A DNA stretch of 64,000 bases from Archangiaceae bacterium. GTDB lineage: Bacteria > Myxococcota > Myxococcia > Myxococcales > Myxococcaceae. The stretch is taken from the NCBI GenBank assembly GCA_016879935.1, contig JAACJQ010000153.1:1-64000 (forward strand), in the 5' to 3' direction. A model generated the notes under the pieces. That model did not search any database, was not told the origin of the DNA, and saw only the letters and a list, made by a program, of their open reading frames with translations. Position numbers and translations under genes: made by a program. Each line of letters begins with the position of its first letter. Position 1 is the stretch's first letter. This document shows positions 42,800 to 51,077 of this stretch, one piece after another.

Positions 42800-43915
42800 G
42801 TGCGGCTTTTTTCGTTGGCCTCGGCCGCCCTTCTGGCCGCCTGCGGTTGCTCTTGCCGTGCTCCAGTTGCGGCGGACGCTGGTGCACAGCGGGGCGCTCG
42901 CTGTGTCGATGCAGGGCCTCTTGCGATATCAATTCATGAGTCGGTTGGGGCCAGCTCCAGTGTTGCGGCGTTCAGCGTGGAAGAACCGGGCGGCACCGCT
43001 GCCTGGGTGATCGTCGCAACCGACGGTGGCACGAATACCTACTCGCTTGTTGATAGTTGCAGCTTTGGAGAGCGGCTCTTGCGCGAGTTGCCAGTTCAGA
43101 GATCACAACGCGTACACATCCTGGGCAGCGTTGCTCCCGCCATCGTCTCGTCGGCAACGCCCGATGGTGTCGAGACCAGGGTCGACCTGTTTGGCGAGGA
43201 CTCAGGAGTGAGGTTTGCCGACTGCACTTCGGTCAGTGCGCCTGCTGAAGTGGCTCGACTTGCTTCGAATTCAGCCATGTTTCTTCCCGGTCTGTGCGCA
43301 GATAGCTGCGGAGCCTCAAGGCTCTTCTTCTTCTCAGGCGGAAGGGTCCTTGGGAGGCAATGCTTGCCGGGGTCGGACGACTTTGGCTGGGTTCCTTCGA
43401 GTTCGCTTGCGGCCTATTCAACTTCACTGCTTCCAGGAAACACCGCCCAGTGGCACGTGTTTGTCTCCGAGTTCGAAGTGGATGGAACGGTTCGCCAATC
43501 GACGGTGGCAGTTAGTGCTGTGCCCGTGCAAGGGTTCGTTTCGAGCCGGAGTTTCTTGAGTTGGGTCGCTCGAGATCCACGAGCTCCATTTGCACCATCT
43601 CGTATTCAGGTTGCAACGCTTGTCGACGACGGGGGCCTCGCGTTGCGAGATGACACCGAACTCGGCCAAGTCGTCCCGATTCCCGAAGTGTTTGTAGACA
43701 GCCCGTCAGCCCCGGTCGTTCTCGGACTGCAGATCGATGGAGGCGAGGCGTTGGCGGTCATGTCTGGCAACCAAGTCGTTCGTAGCGCGGTTGGCTCCAT
43801 CGCTCGTGAATGGGGCCTGGCGCGACATCGCGCGGCGCTGAGCAACGGGCTGCTGTGCAGAATTGCAAGGGGCCCGCTGGATGGTGGCGTGAGCTACTCG
43901 TTGGTTTGCGAATAG
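42800..43915 (+). CDS. Lipoprotein of unknown function
   Basis: 371 residues from the GTG at 42800. The signal peptide ends in a lipobox (LLAACGCSC). The mature protein is beta-rich with several cysteines and no family I recognise ('AAWVIVATDGGTNTYSLVDSC', 'RLFFFSGGRVLGRQCLPGSDDFGWVPSSSLAAYST'). It follows the secreted-protein gene after a single base and shares its mixed codon use, so both were probably acquired together. The last 22 bases overlap the convergent PNPOx-like gene. An upstream ATG at 42773 would spoil the signal peptide. Confidence 0.7.
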   Translation: MRLFSLASAALLAACGCSCRAPVAADAGAQRGARCVDAGPLAISIHESVGASSSVAAFSVEEPGGTAAWVIVATDGGTNTYSLVDSCSFGERLLRELPVQRSQRVHILGSVAPAIVSSATPDGVETRVDLFGEDSGVRFADCTSVSAPAEVARLASNSAMFLPGLCADSCGASRLFFFSGGRVLGRQCLPGSDDFGWVPSSSLAAYSTSLLPGNTAQWHVFVSEFEVDGTVRQSTVAVSAVPVQGFVSSRSFLSWVARDPRAPFAPSRIQVATLVDDGGLALRDDTELGQVVPIPEVFVDSPSAPVVLGLQIDGGEALAVMSGNQVVRSAVGSIAREWGLARHRAALSNGLLCRIARGPLDGGVSYSLVCE

Positions 43916-44364
43916 CCGAAGTAGTCGTCGAGGCGCAGCGGCGACGCTCTCGCGAAGCCTCCCACGTACCGAATCGATCGCACCTCGAGCGTCGCCGCTC
44001 TGAAGTCGGGGAGCGCGGCGTACTGCACGGCGTCGGGGGGGTGCTCGAGGAACCGCTGCTTCGCGCGCGCTGCGTCGTCACCGTCGAGCCAGCGCAGCTC
44101 ACCCGTCAGCGTCACGCGGAGGCGATCCATCACGCTCGACGGGCCGTGCTCTGACGCGACGAAGAGCACCGACGCCGACGGCCGCTGCTTCAGGTTCTTC
44201 GTGTGCTCCGAGAGCCCGGAGAGGAAAAAGAGTGGACGTCCCGCGCCGTCGTCAGCGGTTGCCACCAGCGTCGCGAGCGGCGAGCCGTCATCGGAGATCG
44301 TCGCCAGGGTGACCAGCGTCGTCTTCGCCACGAGCGCCCGCGCGTCTTCACTGGCCTTCGACAT
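43894..44364 (-). CDS. Pyridoxamine-5'-phosphate-oxidase-like (split barrel) protein
   Basis: 156 residues. The flavin-binding split-barrel pattern is visible: 'TTLVTLATISDDGSPLATLVATADD' followed by 'PLFFLSGLSEHTKNLKQRPSASVLFV' and 'RVTLTGELRWLD'. Members bind FMN or haem and act as oxidases, reductases or haem-handling proteins. The length fits the HugZ-like N-terminal domain alone. The ATG has an AAGGGG site 4 bases before it. It overlaps the upstream ceramidase-like gene by 17 bases on the same strand, so the two are co-transcribed, though no functional link is apparent. Confidence 0.8.
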   Translation of the reverse strand: MSKASEDARALVAKTTLVTLATISDDGSPLATLVATADDGAGRPLFFLSGLSEHTKNLKQRPSASVLFVASEHGPSSVMDRLRVTLTGELRWLDGDDAARAKQRFLEHPPDAVQYAALPDFRAATLEVRSIRYVGGFARASPLRLDDYFGYSQTNE

Positions 44365-45619
44365 GCGGCCCCTTCGGAAGCGACGTCTTCGCCACCAGCG
44401 CGCTCGCAGGAGAGAGCCAGTCGAACAGCTCCGGCCCGAACCACTGGCGCTTCGCTTCTCCCAGCCGATTGCGCACGACGTCTGCGGGCTCGAGATACCC
44501 GACGTAGCCATTCGCCAACGCCAGCACGCGCGTCGCTCCCGTCATCGCCTCGAGCTGTTGGGCGGTCGCAAACGACGGCTCCACCGGCAACGCGAGCAGC
44601 GACACACAGCCCAGGCGCAGCATCGCCACCTCGACCTCCATCTCGGCCGAGGCACACAGCGCGTTGTCGGCCGCTGCGCGAAACGGCCAGGGCGCCAACC
44701 GCGATCCATCGGGGCGGGGCAGGGCGGTGTGCGCCGTCGCGAGGCTCAACGTCGGCTCACAGCCTTCGACCTTCACCGAGTGCGTGAGCGCTTCTTTCAC
44801 CTGCGTCACCACGGCCGTCTCGGTCGGCGCGACGTCCTTGTTCAGCGACGCGTTGCCGACCGAGGTCTGCAGCACGAGCGTCACACCGTCGCCGTCTTCT
44901 GCGAGCAGGCCGGGCCAGTCCGTGTCGAACGAATCACCATGCCGGGGCGCGAGCGTCGGGTGCGCGGCCAGGAGCAGCCACCGCGCGACGCGACCACCTT
45001 CTGGCTTCACGAACGACAGCTCGAGCCCGCGCGTGTCGACGCCGTCTCCGCTGCGGGCGCGCACGAACGACGAGGTGCTGAACGAGCGGACCTCCAGGGT
45101 GACGGGAACGACCTGCTTCTTCGCCTCGGCGAGGGCGGAGCGAGCGGCCGTCACGAGCGCCGACTCCACCCGTTCGTCGAACGACCCGAGCGCCGCCACC
45201 TGACTCGCCGGCCTGCGATCGAACTGCCCGAGGGACGAGTGCGTGTGCGTCGCGGTCACGAACACCGGCAGCTCCGACCCTTCGCGAATCGCCGTCACCA
45301 GCGGCTGCGTCAGCAGCAACACCTCGAGCGACACCAGCGCGACCTTCGTTCCTCCTGCCTCGACGATCGTCGCGCGCGCGTAGACGGGGTCTCCGCTCGT
45401 GGCCGACGAGCGCAGCGGGCCGTAGCCACCGACCGTCACCGCGCCTGGAAGCACGACTGCCACCTTCGCCGCGCCCACCGACATCGAGCCGCTGCCACGC
45501 GCGACCATCGCCATCACCGGCTCCGACGACGGCCACTGCCCGCAGCGATCGGCCGACGCGAACGCGAACGCGCCCACGAGGGCAATCACCAGCACTCCGA
45601 GCACGCGGCGCTTCGTCAC
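44348..45619 (-). CDS. Neutral-ceramidase-like secreted protein
   Basis: 423 residues. One N-terminal hydrophobic segment ('VLGVLVIALVGAFAFASA') suggests export. The body resembles the N-terminal catalytic part of neutral/alkaline non-lysosomal ceramidases: 'SVGAAKVAVVLPGAVTVGGYG', 'VTATHTHSSLG' (metal-binding His pair) and 'LQTSVGNASLN' in the place of the nucleophile-bearing 'GDxSPN'. Ceramidases split the amide bond of ceramide. The protein is shorter than full enzymes and lacks the C-terminal immunoglobulin-like domain, so another amide or ester substrate is possible. Confidence 0.7.
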   Translation of the reverse strand: MTKRRVLGVLVIALVGAFAFASADRCGQWPSSEPVMAMVARGSGSMSVGAAKVAVVLPGAVTVGGYGPLRSSATSGDPVYARATIVEAGGTKVALVSLEVLLLTQPLVTAIREGSELPVFVTATHTHSSLGQFDRRPASQVAALGSFDERVESALVTAARSALAEAKKQVVPVTLEVRSFSTSSFVRARSGDGVDTRGLELSFVKPEGGRVARWLLLAAHPTLAPRHGDSFDTDWPGLLAEDGDGVTLVLQTSVGNASLNKDVAPTETAVVTQVKEALTHSVKVEGCEPTLSLATAHTALPRPDGSRLAPWPFRAAADNALCASAEMEVEVAMLRLGCVSLLALPVEPSFATAQQLEAMTGATRVLALANGYVGYLEPADVVRNRLGEAKRQWFGPELFDWLSPASALVAKTSLPKGPHVEGQ

Positions 45620-45647
45620 GGCCGCACCCTTACCCCGAAAACACGAA

Positions 45648-45675
45648 AGGCCCGACTCCGTGAGGAGCCAGGCCT
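45648..45675 (-). terminator. Probable intrinsic terminator after the GIDE-like gene
   Basis: The sequence forms a 12-bp stem with a GTGA-type loop: AGGCCTGGCTCC pairs with the GGAGTCGGGCCT arm read on the minus strand, with two wobble or mismatch positions. On the minus strand it is followed by TTTCGTGTTTTC, a moderately U-rich tail. It lies 65 bases after the stop of the minus-strand gene at 45740 and before the ceramidase-like gene, so it would end that transcript. Confidence 0.5.
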
Positions 45676-45739
45676 ATCGTCCGCACTGCATCGCCGGCCC
45701 GGTTCGATCGGCGCGAGCGCGGTCAGGGACCTTCGGGAA

Positions 45740-48040
45740 TCAGTCGGCCATGTTCTTGTTCGCGCGCTGAATCACCGGCGCGGGAGCAGCAACGGCCTTC
45801 GACGCCTTCACGGGAGCCGGCGCGGGCGCAGCGACCACCGGAGCCGGCTTCGGCGCGGGAGCGGGGGCGACGGCGACGGTGCGGGTGGCGACCGGCTGCG
45901 ACTTCTTCACCATCGGCTCGGCGACGACGGCGGGCTTGGCAGCGACGGCGACAGCCGCGGCAGGCTTCTTCGAGGCGGGGGCGTTCATCACGACGGCGGC
46001 GAGGCGGCCCGACTTCGGCGCGATCTCGAAGGCGCGAATGGCCTCGGCGGTGGCGGCATCGAAGGCCGAGCGCGTCTTGCCAGCCGGCGTGAAGGGCAGG
46101 GTGGCGACGTAGGGCTTGTTCGAGTTGCGCTCCACCGCGGTCATGTCGAGCTGGCACCAACGCGCGGTCTTGTCGCACGAGAGGTTGGTGAAGATGTACG
46201 CGAAGCCGCGGGCGCAGTGGTGCGAGGCGCAGGTCTCGTTCATCTCGACCGCCAGGGCCGAGAGGTTCTTCGCGGTGATGTCGAGCTCGACTTCTTCGGC
46301 GACGACCGGCGCAGCAGCGGGCGCGGCGACGACCTCGGCCTTCGTGACAGGAGCAGGCTCGGGAATCACGACGGGCTCGAGCGCGGCGATCTTCGTCGGC
46401 TTCACCTCTTCGACCGCCTCGGGGGCGAGGGCGAGCGTGCCCATGTTCTTCGGGCACATCATGCCGGCCGTCTTGCGCGAGAGCCCCATCGGGCCACCGG
46501 CGTAGAGCATGTTCACGTCACCCGAGTTCATCGAGCAGGCCGCGACGACGTTGTCACGCGGGCAGGCGCTCCGGGCGTACTCGCCCTTGAACATCTCGCA
46601 GCCCTTCTTCGCCGCGTCGGTGTGCGAGGCGTACTCGGTGCACGAGCCGTTCGAGGGCAGGTTGCACGAGGCGACGCCAGCACGAATCGCGAACGGGTCG
46701 GCAGGCGCAGCGACCTTCACCGGCTCTTCGGCGACGGGCTCGACGACGGCAGCCTCGGCGACGACCTCTTCCGCGGCAGGCTCTTCGGCGACCGGAGCGG
46801 CGAGCCCAGCCTTGCGCGCCTTGTACTCGGCGACCTTCTGCTTGAGCTTCTCCTGGCGCGACAGCTTCGGCGCCGACTTCGCCGCAGCGGCGACGGCGGC
46901 AGGCTTCGCGGCCGGCTTCACTTCAGGGTGCTGCTCGGCGATCTCGAGGTCGAACGACAGGCCGCCCTTCACCGTCGTGTTGTACCGGTCGGTCACCTTC
47001 ACCGTGTAGACGCCGGGCTCGAGCTCGAGGCTGCCCTTCGCCGGCTTGCCCGTCTCGGGCGAGTCCATGTCGAGGAGCAGGTTGCCCGACGCGTCTTCGA
47101 CCTGAACGATGGGGTCGATCTGAATCTTCTTGCCGGCCGCAGGCGAGACCGTGAAGTCGTAGGTGTCCTTGCGGGTGACGGTCCAGGTGAACGTCTCGCC
47201 AGCCTCGGTCGACACGCTCTCGCTGCACTTCGCGACGGCGCCGGTCAGCGTCGAGGCGCACATGCCGCCGAACACGTGGTTCGGATCAGACGGGCCCGAA
47301 TCGCTCACCGGCCCGAAGATCATCAGGGGCACCGACAGCACCGCCGCGACGCCGCCACCGATGAACGAGAACTTCTTCTTCTTGTTGATGCTGCCGATGA
47401 GGCCGTCACGGCCCTTCGCGCTGGTCATGAGCGAGCGCCAACCCGGCTTGACGATCTTGCCGCCCTCGATCTTGCCGAGCACGAACAGGCTGCCTTCGAC
47501 CGGCACGTACTTCTCGGTCGCCTTGAAGCCGATGGTGTACTTCTCGGAGTCGCTGATGACGGGCACGTCGAACGACATCTCGCCGAACTGAATCTGCGAG
47601 GCCCAGCCGCGGCCGTTCAGTTCCTTCTTGAAGCCGTCCTTGTAGTTGTCGAAGTCGGCGCCCTTGGTGACGTCGATCTGAATCGCGCCCGAGCCGTCGT
47701 CGACGCCGAAGATCGCGCCGCCCTTCACGGTGTCGAGGGTGTCGGAGCCCTTGACGGTCTTGGTGCCGTCCTGCGTGGTCTCGATCTTCTCCCACAGGCG
47801 CTCGACCTTCACTTCGTAGGCGAGGCACGGCTGCTTCGTGCAGGGCGAGAGCAGCTGCTGTGCGGGGGCGATCACCTTGCCCTCGGTCGACATCGCGCCC
47901 TTGGGGTCGGTGCTGGTCGGGTTCTTCGCGAGCTCGCCCGTCTTCTTGAAAGGCGCCGCGAGAATGCGCTTGCCCTTGAGGTGCTGGAAGAGGCCGAACG
48001 CCAGAACCGCGACGCCGACGAGAAGCAAAAGAACGCCCAT
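45740..48040 (-). CDS. Membrane protein with GIDE/MULAN-like domain
   Basis: 766 residues from the ATG at 48040, chosen for a GGAGC site 6 bases upstream and because translation then starts at the first membrane helix (residues 1-18). Residues about 25-220 resemble the GIDE domain of mitochondrial MULAN ('PFKKTGELAKNPTSTDPKGAMSTEGKVIAPAQQLLSPCTKQPCLAYEVKVE'), and a second membrane helix follows (about 225-243). Eukaryotic relatives end in a RING domain; here a large exported-type region follows instead: a beta-sandwich ('SVSTEAGETFTWTVTRKDTYDFTV'), an Ala/Pro/Lys-rich stretch and Cys-containing segments. Confidence 0.75.
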   Translation of the reverse strand: MGVLLLLVGVAVLAFGLFQHLKGKRILAAPFKKTGELAKNPTSTDPKGAMSTEGKVIAPAQQLLSPCTKQPCLAYEVKVERLWEKIETTQDGTKTVKGSDTLDTVKGGAIFGVDDGSGAIQIDVTKGADFDNYKDGFKKELNGRGWASQIQFGEMSFDVPVISDSEKYTIGFKATEKYVPVEGSLFVLGKIEGGKIVKPGWRSLMTSAKGRDGLIGSINKKKKFSFIGGGVAAVLSVPLMIFGPVSDSGPSDPNHVFGGMCASTLTGAVAKCSESVSTEAGETFTWTVTRKDTYDFTVSPAAGKKIQIDPIVQVEDASGNLLLDMDSPETGKPAKGSLELEPGVYTVKVTDRYNTTVKGGLSFDLEIAEQHPEVKPAAKPAAVAAAAKSAPKLSRQEKLKQKVAEYKARKAGLAAPVAEEPAAEEVVAEAAVVEPVAEEPVKVAAPADPFAIRAGVASCNLPSNGSCTEYASHTDAAKKGCEMFKGEYARSACPRDNVVAACSMNSGDVNMLYAGGPMGLSRKTAGMMCPKNMGTLALAPEAVEEVKPTKIAALEPVVIPEPAPVTKAEVVAAPAAAPVVAEEVELDITAKNLSALAVEMNETCASHHCARGFAYIFTNLSCDKTARWCQLDMTAVERNSNKPYVATLPFTPAGKTRSAFDAATAEAIRAFEIAPKSGRLAAVVMNAPASKKPAAAVAVAAKPAVVAEPMVKKSQPVATRTVAVAPAPAPKPAPVVAAPAPAPVKASKAVAAPAPVIQRANKNMAD

Positions 48041-48225
48041 CTGGAAGCTCCAGGTGATGCCGCTCGTGGCGGCGGTGAATTGGTTTGGGAGAGGTGAACC
48101 GCCCTCAGGTGCGGGGTAGACCCAAGACCCACCACCTGTGTGCACCAGTATTTTCAGGCGTGTTTCGGGGTTTGACGAAACGGGCTCAAAGGGTAGGGAG
48201 ATCAGTTGGTTGCGAAAGGAAAGAC

Positions 48226-48771
48226 GTGCTCCGAACAGCCTCGATGATTGCTGGCGGTCTGCTGCTTCTGGTCGTCGCAGCCATTTCGATTCTCTATGCC
48301 CTGCAGCCGAACAGCTTTCGGTTGAGCCGCTCGCGCACCATTCCCGCGTCGGCCGGAGCGATACGGCCCTGCCTCGTCGACTTGAAGGTGATGGAGCGCT
48401 GGCAGGTGCACTTCGCCGATCCGCATGATCCACCGACCGTCACGTTCTCGGCCGTGACGAGCGGCGTGGGCGCGTGGGTCGAGCGGAAGGACACGACCAG
48501 CACGGGCCGCACGACGATGGTCGAGGTGACCGACAGCACCGTTCGAATGGAGCACGTGAACGAGGGGCGGCTGGGAACGGGCAAGAGCACCGTCGAGTAC
48601 CTGCTGCGGGAGCGCGGCACGTCGACCGAGGTGGAGTACGCGATCTTCTCTCCGCTCAGCGGGCTGCCGCGGCTGTTGTGGCCGATCGCGAATCTCGAGA
48701 AGCGCATCGGGCCCGACATGGTGAAGGCGCTCGAGCAGCTCGAGACGAAGTGTGTGAACGCCACGCCTTGA
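48226..48771 (+). CDS. Membrane-anchored SRPBCC (polyketide cyclase-like) protein
   Basis: 181 residues from the GTG at 48226, preceded by an AAAGGAAAG site. One N-terminal membrane helix ('MIAGGLLLLVVAAISILYAL') is followed by an SRPBCC/START-like fold: 'FRLSRSRTIPASAGAIRPCLVDLKVMERW' at the start and a long C-terminal helix ('KRIGPDMVKALEQLETKC'). These domains bind hydrophobic ligands in a deep cavity. The ligand is unknown. It is divergent from the GIDE-like gene; no regulatory motif is evident in the 185 bases between them. Confidence 0.8.
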   Translation: MLRTASMIAGGLLLLVVAAISILYALQPNSFRLSRSRTIPASAGAIRPCLVDLKVMERWQVHFADPHDPPTVTFSAVTSGVGAWVERKDTTSTGRTTMVEVTDSTVRMEHVNEGRLGTGKSTVEYLLRERGTSTEVEYAIFSPLSGLPRLLWPIANLEKRIGPDMVKALEQLETKCVNATP

Positions 48772-48810
48772 CGCTTGAAGCGCCTGCGCCTTCCCGGCAG
48801 GGTGCGCCGC

Positions 48811-48951
48811 GTGTTGCGACGCGTCATCTGTCTCGGTATGTTGGTGCTCTCCGCCTGCGGGATCAAAGGACCACCGCGGGCTCCCCTGGAAGCCACGGCT
48901 CCTGTGCCTGACGAGGTGCCCGACGCCGGGTGCTGCCGGGAGCCGAAGTGA
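48811..48951 (+). CDS. lptM: LptM (YifL)-like small lipoprotein
   Basis: 46 residues, GTG start (a second GTG at 48802 would add three). The signal peptide ends in a lipobox (LVLSACG) and the mature protein begins 'CGIKGPPRAPLE', very close to the 'CGxKGPLxxP' start of LptM, the lipoprotein that helps the LPS translocon LptD mature. LptM/YifL is encoded near dapF/lysA in many Gram-negative bacteria, and lysA follows here with a GTGA overlap (48948-48951). The tail ends with two further cysteines (GCCREPK). Confidence 0.7.
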   Translation: MLRRVICLGMLVLSACGIKGPPRAPLEATAPVPDEVPDAGCCREPK

Positions 48952-50189
48952 ACCACTTCGACGTCATCGACGGCGCCATGCACTGCGAGGGCGTTCCGCT
49001 CTCGCGCATCGCAGCCGAGGTCGGCACCCCCACGTACGTGTACTCGACGGCCACGCTCACGCGGCACCTGGGCGTCGTGCAGCAGTCGTTCGCCGAACAC
49101 CCGACGCTCGTCTGCTACTCGGTGAAGGCGTGCAGCAACCTCGCGGTGCTCAAGCTGTTCGCGAAGGGCGGCTCGGGCTTCGACATCGTCTCGGTCGGTG
49201 AGCTCGAGCGCGTGCGGCGCGTCGGTGGAGACGTTCGCAAGGTCGTCTTCGCGGGCGTCGGCAAGTCGGAAGCCGAGATGATCGCCGCGGTGCGCGCGGG
49301 CATTCTGATGTTCAACGTCGAGAGCAGCGAAGAGCTCGAGGCGCTCGACAAGGTGGGCCGGCAACTCGGCGTGCAGGCGCCGTTCGCGCTGCGCGTGAAC
49401 CCCGACGTCGACGCGAAGACGCACAAGTACATCGCGACCGGTTTGAAGACGTCGAAGTTCGGCGTGCCGGTGGAAGAGGCCGTGGCGCTGTACGCGAAGT
49501 CGAAGCGCATGAAGGGCCTCGTCGCGAAGGGCCTCGACTGTCACATCGGCAGCCAGCTCACCGACACGCGGCCCGTGCGGCAGGCGATGGCGCGCGTCGG
49601 AGACGTCTACAAGACGCTCCAGGCGAAGGGCTTTCCGCTCACGCACCTCGACGTCGGTGGTGGGCTCGGCGTCACGTACACGACCGAGACCCCGCCCGGC
49701 GTCGCCGACTACGCGAAGGCGGTCATCGAGCCACTGCGCGGGCTCGGAGCCACGCTGGTGCTGGAGCCCGGCCGCGTGCTCGTCGCCAACGCGGGCGTGC
49801 TGCTCACGAAGGTGCTGTACCGCAAGAAGACACCCGCCAAGCACTTCGTCATCGTCGACGCGGGCATGAACGATCTGCTGCGGCCGGCGCTCTACGAGGC
49901 GCACCACGACATTCGCCCGGTCGCCGCCCGCAAGGGAAAGAAGGCCACCGTCGACATCGTCGGCCCGGTCTGTGAGTCGAGCGACGTGCTCGGCCACGAC
50001 CGCGCGATGGCCCCGCTGATGCAAAACGACCTGCTCGCGGTGATGACTGCGGGCGCGTACGGCATGTCGATGTCGTCGTCGTACAACTCACGGCCGAGGC
50101 CAGCAGAGGTGCTGGTGGACGGCGACCGCTTCCGCGTGGTGAGGACGCGAGAGACCCTGACGGACCTGATGCGAGGAGAGACCCCATGA
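48948..50189 (+). CDS. lysA: Diaminopimelate decarboxylase
   Basis: 413 residues from the GTG overlapping the lptM-like stop; GGGAG lies 5 bases upstream. LysA is a PLP enzyme that turns meso-diaminopimelate into L-lysine, the last step of the pathway. Landmarks: 'PTYVYSTATL', the PLP lysine in 'VCYSVKACSN', 'GLDCHIGSQ' with the phosphate-binding 'DVGGGLGV', 'LEPGRVLVANAG' and 'GPVCESSDVLG' with the active-site Cys. It starts a DAP-pathway operon with dapA and dapB, each joined by short overlaps or gaps. Confidence 0.97.
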   Translation: MNHFDVIDGAMHCEGVPLSRIAAEVGTPTYVYSTATLTRHLGVVQQSFAEHPTLVCYSVKACSNLAVLKLFAKGGSGFDIVSVGELERVRRVGGDVRKVVFAGVGKSEAEMIAAVRAGILMFNVESSEELEALDKVGRQLGVQAPFALRVNPDVDAKTHKYIATGLKTSKFGVPVEEAVALYAKSKRMKGLVAKGLDCHIGSQLTDTRPVRQAMARVGDVYKTLQAKGFPLTHLDVGGGLGVTYTTETPPGVADYAKAVIEPLRGLGATLVLEPGRVLVANAGVLLTKVLYRKKTPAKHFVIVDAGMNDLLRPALYEAHHDIRPVAARKGKKATVDIVGPVCESSDVLGHDRAMAPLMQNDLLAVMTAGAYGMSMSSSYNSRPRPAEVLVDGDRFRVVRTRETLTDLMRGETP

Positions 50190-51070
50190 CGAAGCTCTTC
50201 GGCTCGATGACGGCGCTGGCCACGCCCTTCAAGAACGGCGCGCTCGACGAGGCTGCGTACGAGTGGCTGGTGAACGATCAGGTGACGAACGGCACGTCCG
50301 TTCTGATTCCCATGGGCACCACTGGTGAGTCGGTGACCATGAGCGCCGCCGAACGCGCGCGCGCCATCGAGGTCTGCATCAAGGTGAACAAGGGCCGCGC
50401 GAAGGTCTACGCGGGCTGCGGCAGCAACAACACCGCCGACGTCATCGAGTCGATGAAGGTGGCGCGCGACCTCGGCGCCGACGGCACGTTGATCGTCACG
50501 CCCTACTACAACAAGCCCACGCAGCCCGGCCTCGTGGAGCACTACCGCATGCTCGCGAAGGCCCACCCGGGCTTTCCGATCATGGCCTACAACGTGCCAG
50601 GTCGAACGGGCGTCGACATGCTGCCCGAGACCGTGAAGCGGCTCTGCGACATTCCCGAGGTCGTCGCGCTGAAAGAAGCGACCGGCAACGTGCTGCGCAC
50701 GCTCGACGTCTACGAGCTGTGCGGCGATCGCATGACGCTGCTCTCGGGAGACGACTTCGTGGTGGCGCCGTTCATCGCGGCCGGTGGCCGTGGCGTCGTC
50801 AGCGTCTCGTCGAACGTGGTGCCGCGCCTGATGGCCGACCTCGTCGCCGCCGCGCTGAAGCAGGACACGAAGACCGCCCTCGAGATTCAGCTCAAGCTGC
50901 AGCCGCTGCACCGCGTGCTCTTCATCGAGTCGAACCCGATTCCCGTGAAGATGGCGCTGCACCTGATGGGCCGCTTCCAGCAGGACATTCGCGCGCCGCT
51001 CTTCCCCATGTCGGAGGCGAACACCGCGAAGCTCAAGGTCGAGCTGCAGAAGCTCGGCGTCGTGAAGTGA
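50186..51070 (+). CDS. dapA: 4-hydroxy-tetrahydrodipicolinate synthase
   Basis: 294 residues, normal for the family. DapA condenses pyruvate and aspartate semialdehyde, the first dedicated step towards diaminopimelate and lysine. The active-site residues are present: T45/T46 in 'GTTGES', Y135 in 'AYNVPGRTG' and the Schiff-base lysine K163 in 'ALKEATGN'. The start overlaps the lysA stop by four bases (ATGA). The feedback-inhibition behaviour cannot be read from the sequence. Confidence 0.97.
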   Translation: MTKLFGSMTALATPFKNGALDEAAYEWLVNDQVTNGTSVLIPMGTTGESVTMSAAERARAIEVCIKVNKGRAKVYAGCGSNNTADVIESMKVARDLGADGTLIVTPYYNKPTQPGLVEHYRMLAKAHPGFPIMAYNVPGRTGVDMLPETVKRLCDIPEVVALKEATGNVLRTLDVYELCGDRMTLLSGDDFVVAPFIAAGGRGVVSVSSNVVPRLMADLVAAALKQDTKTALEIQLKLQPLHRVLFIESNPIPVKMALHLMGRFQQDIRAPLFPMSEANTAKLKVELQKLGVVK

Positions 51071-51077
51071 GGAACGC

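Noticed and set aside
44201-48097. A 1298-residue plus-strand frame through this whole region
   Set aside because: It runs opposite to the PNPOx-like, ceramidase-like and GIDE-like genes, which have convincing domains, start sites and third-position G/C bias; the frame is rich in Arg/Gly/Leu as is typical of antisense frames in high-GC DNA.
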